From positions 2,542,001-2,606,000 of the forward strand of contig NZ_OY780958.1 in NCBI RefSeq assembly GCF_963675985.1: 64,000 nucleotides of DNA, written 5' to 3'. This stretch comes from an uncultured Roseibium sp. Its GTDB lineage: Bacteria; Pseudomonadota; Alphaproteobacteria; Rhizobiales; Stappiaceae. The notes below the pieces were generated by a model. It was not told the origin of the DNA and did not search any database. It was given only the letters and a program-made list of their open reading frames with translations. How positions within the stretch are numbered: position 1 is the stretch's first letter; each line of letters opens with the position of its first letter. The position numbers were made by a program, and so were the translations under genes. Below are positions 34,631 to 43,616 of the stretch, piece by piece.

Positions 34631-35896
34631 TCAGGCCTTGCCCGCCTTACGACCCGGCACCTCACGGTATGTGTCCGGCGACAGATCAGGATCTCCCGAT
34701 GCGGCGGCCTGATGCAATTCCTTGATGAATTCGCTCTGCAGCATCGTCGGCAGCCAATGCTTTCGGGTGGTAATGCCGATCATGTGCCCCGAGTCGCCGG
34801 TATCGAAGTCAAGAATGCCCAGAATGCCGGCACGAATTTCATACGCCGCCTGATGGTCGGAGAGCAGCGCCAGATGATCGGTGTTCATCAAGATGCCCCG
34901 TGCCGCGACCAGGGAACCGGTCTCGACACTGCAGACAATCGGCCTGTCCTTGGGGAAACTGGCCGCAAGCTTCTGGAACAGGGCACGCGACGGTGTTTCC
35001 CGACGGGCCGCGATCCAGGGATAGTTCGCCAGGTCATCCAGGGTCAGATTTCGTTTTCCGGCCAGCGGATGCCCTGCCCTGGCAAGGACCGAGAGCCGGT
35101 AAGTAAAGAGTTCGTTCTGAACGAGGCTCGCGGAGGCAAAGTCCCTGCGCATGGCGCCGACCAGGATGTCGAGCCGGCCCATTTCCAGATCATGCAGCAT
35201 GTCATCATAAGGCCCCTCGGCGATCGAAAACCGGGCCTTGGGATGACGGGCGGCGATTTGGGTAATCGCGTCGGGAACCAGGCTGGTGCGGGAGAACGGC
35301 AGTGCCCCGATCAGGACCTCGCCCTCAAAGCTGCCGCGCAGTTCACGCACGTCGGCGGAAGCGCTTTCGAATTCGTTCAGCGCCAGCCGCGCCCATCGCG
35401 CCACCGCCATGCCGGTATTGGACAGATGAATGCTGCGTCCAGCGCCTTCAAACAGGGACTGCTGCAGGCTTGCCTCAATGCTGCGCGCCATCTTGTGCAC
35501 GGCGGGCTGGGACTGTTGCAGGACACGGGCTGCGGAACTGAAGCTGCCGCCTTCGGCAAAGGCGGAAATCGCCCTGAGTTGGGGGGTGCTGAGCAGGTTT
35601 TCGGCCCCGGCGTCGGCATTGCCGACACTGGGGTGGCGCAGGCGCGCGCACCCCGCCCGGATCAGATCCAGGGCGCGCTGGGTCCGGGCGGCAACGATCC
35701 GCCCCGCCTCCGTTGCGGTCGGCCGGCCGTCTGTCATGTCGAAGAGGGCAGCGCCGAAAATGTCCTCCAGACGCGCCAACGCCTGGGAGGCCGCAGGCTG
35801 GGAAACGCCGATCATTTCGGCAGCCCGCGTTACCGACCCCAAGGAAAGACAAGCGCAAAACAGCCGCGCATGCCTGAGGTTTGGATAGGTCTTCAC
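34631..35896 (-). CDS. LysR-type regulator with two N-terminal helix-turn-helix domains
   Basis: This protein of about 421 residues has a first LysR HTH at residues 7-66 (GSVTRAAEMIGVSQPAASQA). A second, similar HTH lies at about 105-165 (GSFSSAARVLQQSQPAVHKM), followed by the usual substrate-binding domain (EGEVLIGALPFSRTSLVPDA onward). Normal LysR proteins have one HTH and about 300 residues, so the extra 100 residues are explained by the duplication. I chose the GTG at 35894-35896 (GGAG ten bases upstream); starting earlier would run into metF. It lies downstream of metF on the same strand. Its targets are unknown; the gallate-type operon or TRAP genes to the right are plausible. Confidence 0.82.
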   Translation of the reverse strand: MKTYPNLRHARLFCACLSLGSVTRAAEMIGVSQPAASQALARLEDIFGAALFDMTDGRPTATEAGRIVAARTQRALDLIRAGCARLRHPSVGNADAGAENLLSTPQLRAISAFAEGGSFSSAARVLQQSQPAVHKMARSIEASLQQSLFEGAGRSIHLSNTGMAVARWARLALNEFESASADVRELRGSFEGEVLIGALPFSRTSLVPDAITQIAARHPKARFSIAEGPYDDMLHDLEMGRLDILVGAMRRDFASASLVQNELFTYRLSVLARAGHPLAGKRNLTLDDLANYPWIAARRETPSRALFQKLAASFPKDRPIVCSVETGSLVAARGILMNTDHLALLSDHQAAYEIRAGILGILDFDTGDSGHMIGITTRKHWLPTMLQSEFIKELHQAAASGDPDLSPDTYREVPGRKAGKA

Positions 35897-35933
35897 CTCA
35901 GCGCCGCTCCGCGCCTTCCTGCAACGCCACCTT

Positions 35934-36866
35934 TCAGGCGGCGCCGGCTTGGCGCATGCTTTCGTTCTGCCTGTCCGCCCATTCGACACAAGCCTTGATC
36001 CCGCCGAGCGGGAAGAGATGAACCTGTTGAATTGTGGTGTCCGGCGTCGCGGCCACGTGGGCTGCAATCGCGGACACGACATCTGTCGGTTCATATGGCA
36101 TCAAAAGCTTGGTGACGTCCATGGCCCGCTTCTTGAGGACCTTGATGGACGGTCCGACGCCGCAAGCAATCGCGTATTTGATGAGCGTCTGCAACTTGGC
36201 AGGTCCGGAAATCCCGACGTGAATGGGTAATTCGACGCCCATTTCCTTGAGCCGTGCGGCCCATTCGAAAACCGGTTTCGCATCGAAGAAGAACTGGGTC
36301 GCGATCGCCATCTCGGCATCGGTCCGGTCCGAGAACGACTGCTTCCACAGAAGCGCTTCGTCTACGCGGCGGCTGGTGCCGTCCTTGTCGATATCCGGAT
36401 TGCCTTCCGGATGACCGGCCACATGGATCCGCTTGAAACCGTATTTGTCGAACAGACCGGTTTCGAGCAGCTGCATGGTGTTGTCGTAATCTCCGACCGG
36501 CCGGGTAACGCCGCCACCGATCAGCAGGGCCTGATCCACACCCGCTTCATTGCGGTAACGGGTCAGCGACGTCTCGAACTCGGCGGCATCCTTGATCAGG
36601 CGCGCCGGGAAATGCGGCATGACATCGAAGCCCTCGCCGCGGATACGGCGGGCCGTCTTGATCATGTCCTCAAAGTCCGTGCCTTCGACGTTCGCGATAT
36701 AAACGCGCGTACCAGCCGGCAACAGTGACTTGAAACTTTCGATTTTCGCAGCCGTGCGCGGAAGCACCTCAAGGGAATAGCCCTGAAGCATCCCTCCAAC
36801 CGTTGCCCCGTTCGCCCTCAAAAGCGCGCTACGATTCAGACCGTTTTGACCATCCATGACAGACAT
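35934..36866 (-). CDS. metF: Methylenetetrahydrofolate reductase (MetF-like)
   Basis: This 310-residue TIM-barrel flavoprotein interconverts 5-methyl- and 5,10-methylene-tetrahydrofolate. Visible family blocks are YIANVEGTDFEDMI, LLIGGGVTRPVGDYDNTMQL, RIHVAGHPEGNPDI, ATQFFFDAKPVFEW and LPIHVGISGP. Start at the ATG 36866, with AGAGAGG eight bases upstream. An ATGTATACAC box 24 bases upstream puts it in the same presumed regulon as ligM. It therefore most likely serves to reoxidise the methyl-THF made by LigM, as in sphingomonad vanillate metabolism, and not methionine synthesis. Confidence 0.85.
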   Translation of the reverse strand: MSVMDGQNGLNRSALLRANGATVGGMLQGYSLEVLPRTAAKIESFKSLLPAGTRVYIANVEGTDFEDMIKTARRIRGEGFDVMPHFPARLIKDAAEFETSLTRYRNEAGVDQALLIGGGVTRPVGDYDNTMQLLETGLFDKYGFKRIHVAGHPEGNPDIDKDGTSRRVDEALLWKQSFSDRTDAEMAIATQFFFDAKPVFEWAARLKEMGVELPIHVGISGPAKLQTLIKYAIACGVGPSIKVLKKRAMDVTKLLMPYEPTDVVSAIAAHVAATPDTTIQQVHLFPLGGIKACVEWADRQNESMRQAGAA

Positions 36867-36889
36867 CCATGCTACCTCTCTCCGAAAAA

Positions 36890-36994
36890 ATGTATACACG
36901 AAACGAGATTGGATAAAAAGCTCTTTTGTCCAAATCTGTGATTTTGGCACTTTTCCGGCAGTTTGTAACTTTACTCAGTTTTCGATGAATACAT
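36890..36994. promoter_or_regulatory. GntR-type operators upstream of metF
   Basis: ATGTATACAC at 36890-36899 and ATGAATACAT at 36985-36994 each match the island consensus ATGTATACAT at 9 of 10 positions. The first overlaps the expected metF promoter. Confidence 0.55.
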
Positions 36995-37039
36995 TTCCGT
37001 GATCTCAACGGATGCACGCAGACCGATCCGGCAACGCCG

Positions 37040-37061
37040 GGGGAGCGGTTATCCGCTCCCC
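37040..37061 (-). terminator. Hairpin downstream of the gallate/C1 operon
   Basis: Perfect 9-bp arms GGGGAGCGG and CCGCTCCCC enclose TTAT. It lies 215 bases past the last gene of the leftward operon and lacks a U tract. The 409-base gap 36867-37275 otherwise shows the metF operators and no gene. Confidence 0.4.
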
Positions 37062-37275
37062 TTGCAAGGTCGATTTTCAGTCTGACGTCTTCACAACGTC
37101 CGGACTGGCTTTAAAACGTCAGAAAATATCGGAAAATGATCACCTATCCGCGCAAACAAGCTGGCGATGACTTGCATGGCACGACGGAAAAAGCACGCTG
37201 ATCGACAGCCGGTCCCGCTTCGTGGCCGTCAGCTGCTCAGCGGGTTCAGGTCATTCAGGAGGGATGTCGGAACGC

Positions 37276-38148
37276 TCAGGTTTTGAGGCGGACCGAGAGT
37301 GCCCGATCGACAAGTTCCTCAAGCGAATCCTTATTAAGGTCGCTTATATCGATCCCGCCCATGAGATCCTGGGTCTCCGCGATCTGGTCGACCAGATCGC
37401 CATTCAGACCGAGCGCCTTGACGGTCGCCGCGCTTTCACGCATTTCCGCGGCCCGCCGCTTGCCGTGCTGCATGGTCCGCTCGAACTCGTAGGCCGCAAA
37501 CTCCGGCCATCCCAGACCGGAAAAGCTCTTTGCCAGAGAGGTTGAAATCTCTTCGAAGCAACCGGACGCCCTGGCCGCAAGCAAAGCCTCGACGGTGATC
37601 GCCTCCAGCCCCTTCACAAAGACGGAGCGAACCATCTTGATCGCGGTTGCCTGCCCCGGCTCATCTCCCATGGTGCGGAAGTCGAACTCAAGGCGCTCCA
37701 GCACCAGAATGACCTTGTCGGCAACACTTCCGGCGATCAGCACCGGTGTCCGGTGACCGCGGGGATGGACCGGCGCCATGACGGCCATGTCCAGATAGGC
37801 GGCTTCCCTCGCCTCGACCAGCGAAGCGCTTTCCCGCTTGCGGCCCGGAGAGACGGAATTGATATCGATGACCACCTGTCCCTGGACGATGTGATCCTGG
37901 ATACTGCGCAACGCAAGGAAGCTCTGGTCCGCGGTCACCGCGCTGATGATCCAGTCGACGTCGCTGAAGCCTGCCGGATCGGCAATGGTAACGCCGCGCG
38001 TTTCCATTGCCGTCTTCATCTCCTGTGCAGTCGCCGGATCCTGGAGTTTGATGTCCCATGCCGTGAAACGAAGGTTCGAGTCGCGAGCGGCCAGGCTTTC
38101 CTGAAACGCACGGGCTGCTTCACCAAATCCCAGAAATCCGATCAGCAT
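37276..38148 (-). CDS. NAD(P)-dependent oxidoreductase, 6-phosphogluconate dehydrogenase-like with DUF1932 domain
   Basis: This 290-residue protein has an N-terminal Rossmann fold (MLIGFLGFGEAARAFQESLA) and a helical C-terminal domain of the DUF1932 type (IKMVRSVFVKGLEAITVEAL, with the conserved lysine K in AIKM). The general family oxidises beta-hydroxy acids. It is cotranscribed with purU (start overlapping its stop) and the gallate-pathway genes. No step of the known gallate or protocatechuate 4,5-pathway after 4-oxalomesaconate needs such an enzyme, so its substrate is open. Confidence 0.8.
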   Translation of the reverse strand: MLIGFLGFGEAARAFQESLAARDSNLRFTAWDIKLQDPATAQEMKTAMETRGVTIADPAGFSDVDWIISAVTADQSFLALRSIQDHIVQGQVVIDINSVSPGRKRESASLVEAREAAYLDMAVMAPVHPRGHRTPVLIAGSVADKVILVLERLEFDFRTMGDEPGQATAIKMVRSVFVKGLEAITVEALLAARASGCFEEISTSLAKSFSGLGWPEFAAYEFERTMQHGKRRAAEMRESAATVKALGLNGDLVDQIAETQDLMGGIDISDLNKDSLEELVDRALSVRLKT

Positions 38149-38990
38149 CAGGCAAACACCACCGTTTTGGTACCGTTCAGCATGACCCGATCCTGCAAAT
38201 GCAGGCTGACCGCGTTTGCCAGAACCGACCGTTCGACATCGCGCCCCTTGCGGACCATGTCTTCCGGCGTGTCGCGATGGGTCACATGCTCCACGCCCTG
38301 GGCGATGATCGGTCCTTCGTCGAGATCCTTGGTGACGTAATGGGCCGTGGCACCGATCATTTTCACACCGCGCTCATGAGCCTGGTGATAGGGCTTTGCG
38401 CCCTTAAAGCCCGGCAGGAACGAGTGGTGAATGTTGATGCACCGTCCATCGAGGAAGGCGGAAAAATCATTGGACAGGATCTGCATGTAGCGCGCCAGCA
38501 CGACCAGTTCCGCACCGGTCTCTTCGATGATCGCCTTGATCTGGGCTTCCTGCTGCGGCTTCGTGTCCTTGGTGATCGGCAGATGATGGTAAGGCAGGCC
38601 TTCATGCAGGATCAGGTTCAGCGCCGAGCTCGGATGGTTGGACACCACCCCGACGCACTCCATGTTGATCTCGCCGATACGCATCCGGTAGAGCAGATCG
38701 CCCAGGCAGTGGTCGAATTTCGACACCAGGATCAGAACCTTCCGCTTCTGGTCCGCCGGCCTCAGGGTCCACTCGAAGCCGAATTTGCCGACATGCCTGG
38801 AGAAGGCGTCCATGAAGCCGTCGATCGGCTTGTCCATGGCGAATGCGATGCGCATGAAAAACATACCGGTCTGCGGGTCGTCGAACTGCTGCGCTTCGGT
38901 GATGTCACCGCCGCTATTGGTCAGCTCTGTCGCAACGGCTGCCACGATTCCCGGCCGGTTCTTGCACTTGACCGTCAAAATCCAATTCAT
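38148..38990 (-). CDS. purU: Formyltetrahydrofolate deformylase (PurU)
   Basis: This protein of about 280 residues has an N-terminal ACT domain (LTVKCKNRPGIVAAVATELT) and a formyltransferase-like catalytic domain with the active-site blocks INIHHSFLPGFKGAKPYHQA and YVTKDLDEGPIIAQ. It hydrolyses 10-formyl-THF to formate and THF. I chose the ATG at 38990 because it has GGAAG upstream and matches the family N-terminus; a TTG at 39011 or ATG at 39005 would only add up to seven residues. Its place in an aromatic operon suggests regeneration of free THF for LigM and release of the methoxyl carbon as formate. Confidence 0.9.
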   Translation of the reverse strand: MNWILTVKCKNRPGIVAAVATELTNSGGDITEAQQFDDPQTGMFFMRIAFAMDKPIDGFMDAFSRHVGKFGFEWTLRPADQKRKVLILVSKFDHCLGDLLYRMRIGEINMECVGVVSNHPSSALNLILHEGLPYHHLPITKDTKPQQEAQIKAIIEETGAELVVLARYMQILSNDFSAFLDGRCINIHHSFLPGFKGAKPYHQAHERGVKMIGATAHYVTKDLDEGPIIAQGVEHVTHRDTPEDMVRKGRDVERSVLANAVSLHLQDRVMLNGTKTVVFA

Positions 38991-39033
38991 GTCGGTTACT
39001 TCCATGTTCAAGGAATTTCAGATTCAGCGAATT

Positions 39034-40101
39034 TCAGAAAACCTGTCCGTCGAAGAGCTTCCTTGCCGTTCTGAGAACGCCAGCTTTTTGAACGGAACCG
39101 TCGTCGCCGATGGTTGCGAGCACGGTGAACTCGCCTGTGGGATGTTCGATCGAAAGCGCACGGTCCGTGCCCGCACCCTTTTCGGCGATCTCCGCGGCCG
39201 GTCCCTTTGACAGCAGGCAGGCGGTCGCCACGCTGACGGCACCAAGGACGCCGATCGCCTTGTGGCAGCGATGGGGAATGAACGTGCGCGTCGAGATCGC
39301 ACCGCCGTGTTTCGCCGGGCTGACCATCGTCATCTTGGGCACGGACTTCTCCGTGACATCGCCCAGGTTCATCATCGATCCCACCTTCAGGCGGATCGCC
39401 TCGAGACGCTTTTTCAACTCGCCATCGGCTTCGAGATCTTCCGGGCTCTCTTCGCCGGATATGCCCATATCGGCCGCCCGGATGATCACGCAAGGCATGC
39501 CATTGTCGATCAGGGTCACTTCGACGCCATCGACAACATCGACTTCATTGCCGGTCGGCAGCAAGGCGCCGCAACTGGAGCCGGCCGTGTCCTCAAACAC
39601 GGTCGGCACGGGCGCGGCGGTTCCCGGCACGCCGTCAATGCGTGCCTCGCCCAGATAGGTCACCTTGCCGCCCGGTGTTTCCACCTTCGCGGTCGCGATC
39701 TGGCCGGTGTTTTCCATGAAGATGCGGACGTCTGTCGTGCCGTCTTCAGCAGCGACCAGGCCACGCTCGATGGCAAAGGGCCCGACCCCGGCCAGGATAT
39801 TGCCGCAGTTCTGGCCGTCGGTGACGATCGCCTGATCGACGAACACCTGCAGGAACAGGTAGTCGACATCAACGCCGGGCCGATCCGATTTCCGGACGAC
39901 GGCTATCTTGGAGGTCAGCGGGTCGGCGCCGCCCATACCATCGATCTGGCGCGGGTCAGGCGATCCCATCACATGCAGGAGAACCGCGTCGCGGGACACC
40001 TGTTCAGCGGGCAGGTCGTCGGCGAGGAAATACCCCCCCTTCGACGTACCGCCCCGCATCCACATGCAGCGGATGCCTTCAGTGGTGATTGCCTCAGACA
40101 T
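39034..40101 (-). CDS. galD: 4-oxalomesaconate tautomerase (GalD/LigU, PrpF family)
   Basis: This 355-residue PrpF-family isomerase starts with the characteristic EGIRCMWMRGGTSKGGYFLA and has DNGMPCVIIRAADMGISGEE near residue 180. A later conserved block is SVATACLLSKGP. It shifts the double bond or tautomer of 4-oxalomesaconate, the product of gallate or protocatechuate 4,5-cleavage. It overlaps the aldolase gene by 8 bases in the order hydratase-aldolase-tautomerase. Confidence 0.88.
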   Translation of the reverse strand: MSEAITTEGIRCMWMRGGTSKGGYFLADDLPAEQVSRDAVLLHVMGSPDPRQIDGMGGADPLTSKIAVVRKSDRPGVDVDYLFLQVFVDQAIVTDGQNCGNILAGVGPFAIERGLVAAEDGTTDVRIFMENTGQIATAKVETPGGKVTYLGEARIDGVPGTAAPVPTVFEDTAGSSCGALLPTGNEVDVVDGVEVTLIDNGMPCVIIRAADMGISGEESPEDLEADGELKKRLEAIRLKVGSMMNLGDVTEKSVPKMTMVSPAKHGGAISTRTFIPHRCHKAIGVLGAVSVATACLLSKGPAAEIAEKGAGTDRALSIEHPTGEFTVLATIGDDGSVQKAGVLRTARKLFDGQVF

Positions 40102-40786
40102 ACTTCAATCCTTTTTCGGCAAGGCGGCCGCGCATGTTGTAGATGTCGAGGCCGAGTTCGCCGGCGGCGAGCCGCTTGCGCTTGTCCTCTTCGGCCGCCT
40201 CGCGGGCGCGGGCCTTTTCCAGAACCGCTTCCGCCTCCTCGCGGCGGACCACGCAGACCCCGTCATCGTCGGCGATGACGATGTCGCCCGGGTTCACCAG
40301 CTGGTTGGCGCAGACCACCGGCACGTTCACCGAGCCGAGCGTTTCCTTCACCGTGCCTTGCGCGAACACCGCCTTCGACCACACCGGAAAGCCCATCTCC
40401 GTCAGGTCGCGCACATCGCGCACGCCCGCGTCGATCACAAGGCCGATGCCGCCGCGCGCCTGCATGGAGGTCGCAAGCAGGTCGCCGAAGTAGCCGTCCT
40501 CGCACGGAGACGTCGGCGCCAGAACCAGCATGTCGCCGGCCTGCACCTGCTCGATCGCCACATGCACCATCCAGTTGTCGCCCGGAGGCGCAGAGATGGT
40601 CACCGCAGAGCCGGCGATCCGGGCGCCGGAATAGATCGGCCGCATATGGGACGCCAGAAGGCCCCTGCGCCCCTGTGCCTCGTGCACCGTCGCGACCCCG
40701 CATGCGCCAAGGGCCGCGATGATGTCCTTGTCGGCGCGCTCGATGTTCTGAACAACCACGCCCGACTGGGTTACCGCGCCGGCCAT
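40094..40786 (-). CDS. ligK: 4-carboxy-4-hydroxy-2-oxoadipate aldolase (LigK/GalC, RraA-like)
   Basis: This 230-residue RraA/HMG-aldolase family protein has the metal and substrate site GYFGDLLATSMQARG and VIDAGVRDVRDL (conserved Arg-Asp), then VVCANQLVNPGDIVIADDDGV. It cleaves 4-carboxy-4-hydroxy-2-oxoadipate to pyruvate and oxaloacetate, the last step of the gallate/protocatechuate meta-pathway. Start overlaps the hydratase stop (TGATG). Confidence 0.9.
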   Translation of the reverse strand: MAGAVTQSGVVVQNIERADKDIIAALGACGVATVHEAQGRRGLLASHMRPIYSGARIAGSAVTISAPPGDNWMVHVAIEQVQAGDMLVLAPTSPCEDGYFGDLLATSMQARGGIGLVIDAGVRDVRDLTEMGFPVWSKAVFAQGTVKETLGSVNVPVVCANQLVNPGDIVIADDDGVCVVRREEAEAVLEKARAREAAEEDKRKRLAAGELGLDIYNMRGRLAEKGLKYV

Positions 40787-41520
40787 CAGAGTTCGTCCAC
40801 CGTGCGCGGATAGATCGACTGGAAGCCTTCCGCGTAGCGGCAGTCACGCCCGCCCGCCTGGCCGCCGGAGTTGCGGCGGAAGTGGTTGCCGCGGTTTTCG
40901 GCCACGTTCTCGTAGAAGTGCCACAGGTGCTCCTGGCCCTGCATGCACTGGATCGCCGCCCACTTCTTGTCCCACACCGGGGTGATGTCCAGGAACACGT
41001 CCGGCTTCCATTCCATCTGCTCGGTCTGGTGCGGTTCGAACAGGTAGAGCTGCGGCGCGCCAAGTACCTTCTGGCCCGGGTTATGGCCCCAGGCCTGGGC
41101 GATCATCCGGCACTCGATGGCAAACTGGGTCGTGGCCATGTGGTCGGTGTTGTAAGGGTCCCACTTGGAGTGGCTCAGCATGAAGGACGGCTGGACTTCG
41201 CGGATGACGTCGACCATGCGGTCCTTGGCGTCCCGGTCCAGGTTGAGCGGATAGTCGCCGAGGTCGAAGAAGCGGATGTCGGAAGCGCCAAGGGCGGCTG
41301 CCGCATTCTCGGCTTCCTTGCGCCGCTCGGTCTTCACCCGGTCCAGCGTCATGCCTTCCTGCTTCCACAGCTTCGCGCTCTCGCCGCGCTCGCCGTAGGA
41401 CAGGCACACCACCGTCACGTCGTAGCCACGCTCCTCGTGCAGCGCGATCGCGCCACCGCAACGCCAGACAAAATCCGCCGAATGCGCACTGATAACCAAT
41501 GCCGTTTTCTTGTCGGACAT
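40786..41520 (-). CDS. galB: 4-oxalmesaconate hydratase (GalB, PIG-L family)
   Basis: This 244-residue PIG-L/LmbE-fold protein has AHSADFVWRCGGAIALH, the GalB-like variant of the usual AHPDDE zinc motif. A second metal histidine lies in NTDHMATTQFAIECRM. It hydrates 4-oxalmesaconate to 4-carboxy-4-hydroxy-2-oxoadipate. The ATG at 41520 has AAGGGA upstream. It is the first gene of the leftward operon. Nothing clear is visible in the 268-base gap before it. Confidence 0.88.
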   Translation of the reverse strand: MSDKKTALVISAHSADFVWRCGGAIALHEERGYDVTVVCLSYGERGESAKLWKQEGMTLDRVKTERRKEAENAAAALGASDIRFFDLGDYPLNLDRDAKDRMVDVIREVQPSFMLSHSKWDPYNTDHMATTQFAIECRMIAQAWGHNPGQKVLGAPQLYLFEPHQTEQMEWKPDVFLDITPVWDKKWAAIQCMQGQEHLWHFYENVAENRGNHFRRNSGGQAGGRDCRYAEGFQSIYPRTVDEL

Positions 41521-41788
41521 GGTCAATCCCTTTCTTTTGGTTCTCCAACCGGCCTCGTGCCGTGGGTATGGAAACTCTCGATTGTCTTCAGGCCCGGAGC
41601 CTGATCGCTCCTCCGACCGGGCGAAAAGACCGCCACACGGACGAACAACCTCATAACGTCAGGCGGAACGCATGCTCCGCGCGCACTCCCTCACCGATTC
41701 AACGCATCCGAAGGCGGCAACGTCAAAAAAGGGCTCTATCATCCTGACCTTCACATGATCCGCACCGGGCTTTTCACCCGGCGCAGAG

Positions 41789-43093
41789 CTAGTTGATCAT
41801 CGTATTGGGCAGAATGAGCGAGATCTGCGGGAAAGCCACCAGCAGCGCCAGCGTCGCAAGCATGGCGAGCCAGAACGGCATCACCCCTTTGAAAATCGTG
41901 CCGAGCGAAACATTCTTCGCGACCGATTTCACGATGAAAACGTTTACGCCGACCGGAGGGGAAATCAGCCCCATTTCCAGCGTGAGCACGACCAGCACAC
42001 CGAACCAGATCGGATCGATCCCCAGCTGGGTAATCACGGGGAAGAACACCGGCATGCTGAGCACCAGCATGGCAAGCCCCTCCAGGAAACACCCGAGCAC
42101 CAGATAGCAGGCCAGGATCAGGATCAACGTACCGACCGACGGCAGATCCATCCCGGCGAGCAGATCGCCGATCGCCTGGGGAATATGGCTCAGCGCCAGA
42201 AACTGGTTGATCAGGTAAGCCGAGATCAGGATCAGCATGACCGTCGCGGTCGTCACCACGGAATCGCGCGTCGCGTTCCATAGCCTGCCCAAGGTCAGGG
42301 TTCGGGAAAAGGCACCGTAGATGATCACTAGGCCGGCACCGACCGCAGCCGCCTCGACCGGTGAGAACAAACCGCTGTAGATCCCACCGATGGTCAGGAG
42401 AATGACGATCAGGATCGGCATTGCCCCGATCAGAGCCTTCGCCTTTTCCGAAATGGTGGTCCTGGGTCCGGCCGGGCCCATGCGCGGATTGATCCAGCAC
42501 AAGACGGAAACAGTAAGGATGAACATTGTCAGGAGCAGAAGCCCGGGAAGGACGCCGGCCAGGAACAGGCGCCCGATGGATTCCTGCGCCAAAATGGCAT
42601 AGATCACGAATCCTGCCGAAGGCGGGATCAGAATGCCGAGCGTTCCGCCGGCAGCCACGACACCCGTCGACAGCTTAGGGTCATAGTTGAAGCGGTCCAT
42701 TTCACCGAGTGACACCTTGCCCATGGTGAGCGCCGAAGCAACGGAAGAACCGGACAGGGCCGCGAAGCCGCCGCAGCCGATCACGGTTGCGGAGGCAAGT
42801 CCGCCGCGGACCGAGCCGATAATGGCATAGGCCGCGTCATAGAGCCGTCGGCTCATACCGGTTTCGGTCGCGACGTTGCCCATCAGAATGAACAGGGGCA
42901 CCACGACCAGCTCAGCCGACGACGCCACCGTAAAACTGCTCGATGCCAGTGAACTGAGCGCTGATTTCACGCTATCGAGAACGGCAATCCCTGCCAGGCT
43001 CACAGCAAACATTGCGAAGGCCACAGGCACGCGCAACGCCATAAGGACGAGAAGAACGGCCATGCCGATCAGGCCGATAACGGACGCACTCAT
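41789..43093 (-). CDS. TRAP transporter large permease, DctM type
   Basis: This 434-residue membrane protein has the DctM motifs ALSGSSVASALTMGKVSLGE, AAGGTLGILIPPSAGFVIYA and EMGLISPPVGVNVFIVKSVA. It belongs to the dctP-dctQ-dctM operon running leftward from 44624 and overlaps dctQ by 4 bases. Its position directly before the gallate genes suggests uptake of an aromatic acid. Confidence 0.92.
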   Translation of the reverse strand: MSASVIGLIGMAVLLVLMALRVPVAFAMFAVSLAGIAVLDSVKSALSSLASSSFTVASSAELVVVPLFILMGNVATETGMSRRLYDAAYAIIGSVRGGLASATVIGCGGFAALSGSSVASALTMGKVSLGEMDRFNYDPKLSTGVVAAGGTLGILIPPSAGFVIYAILAQESIGRLFLAGVLPGLLLLTMFILTVSVLCWINPRMGPAGPRTTISEKAKALIGAMPILIVILLTIGGIYSGLFSPVEAAAVGAGLVIIYGAFSRTLTLGRLWNATRDSVVTTATVMLILISAYLINQFLALSHIPQAIGDLLAGMDLPSVGTLILILACYLVLGCFLEGLAMLVLSMPVFFPVITQLGIDPIWFGVLVVLTLEMGLISPPVGVNVFIVKSVAKNVSLGTIFKGVMPFWLAMLATLALLVAFPQISLILPNTMIN

Positions 43094-43608
43094 AGAACTT
43101 CTTCCCGCTCCTGCATATGGTGGATCGGCTTACCGCTGACCGCGATTCCGAACCCTCTGAGCAGCATTCCGAGCGCGGTGATGAGAGACATCACCACGAC
43201 GGCATACTGAAACCACGCCTTGGGCAGATAAATGATGTTGGTCGCGAGATTAAGCATCCGCGAGAGGGCTGCGGATTCCCAAACCGTCCAGGCAATCGCG
43301 CAAAAGATAACAGCACCGAGCAAGGGCGCCAGAACGTCGCCCAGCCACAATGCGCGCGTCGGCAACAGCCTTTCGAAGACATCGACGGACACATGCCCGC
43401 CCACCTTGTCGCACAGCGCCATACCGCCGAACACGACGAGCACCATCGCCATCTGGCTGATGTCCTGCGAGCCGACCAAAGGCGCGCCGAAATACCGGCC
43501 GATGACATCGATTAGAATGACAAGCACCTCGGCAAGAAGACCGAGTGTACCGACAAGTGCGGACAGGCTGATCAGCCTGTCCGCCCAACGTGTCAAAAAC
43601 GCGTACAC
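43090..43608 (-). CDS. TRAP transporter small permease, DctQ type
   Basis: This 172-residue protein has four hydrophobic segments (LISLSALVGTLGLLAEVLVI, then DISQMAMVLVVFGGMALCDK). The start is a GTG at 43606-43608, nine bases after dctP. The last residues extend past the fourth helix into a charged tail. Confidence 0.87.
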   Translation of the reverse strand: MYAFLTRWADRLISLSALVGTLGLLAEVLVILIDVIGRYFGAPLVGSQDISQMAMVLVVFGGMALCDKVGGHVSVDVFERLLPTRALWLGDVLAPLLGAVIFCAIAWTVWESAALSRMLNLATNIIYLPKAWFQYAVVVMSLITALGMLLRGFGIAVSGKPIHHMQEREEVL

Positions 43609-43616
43609 GGCGTTTT

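Noticed and set aside
34483..34725. 80-codon plus-strand open frame
   Set aside because: It overlaps the LysR 3' end, has no ribosome site and reads as low-complexity shadow.
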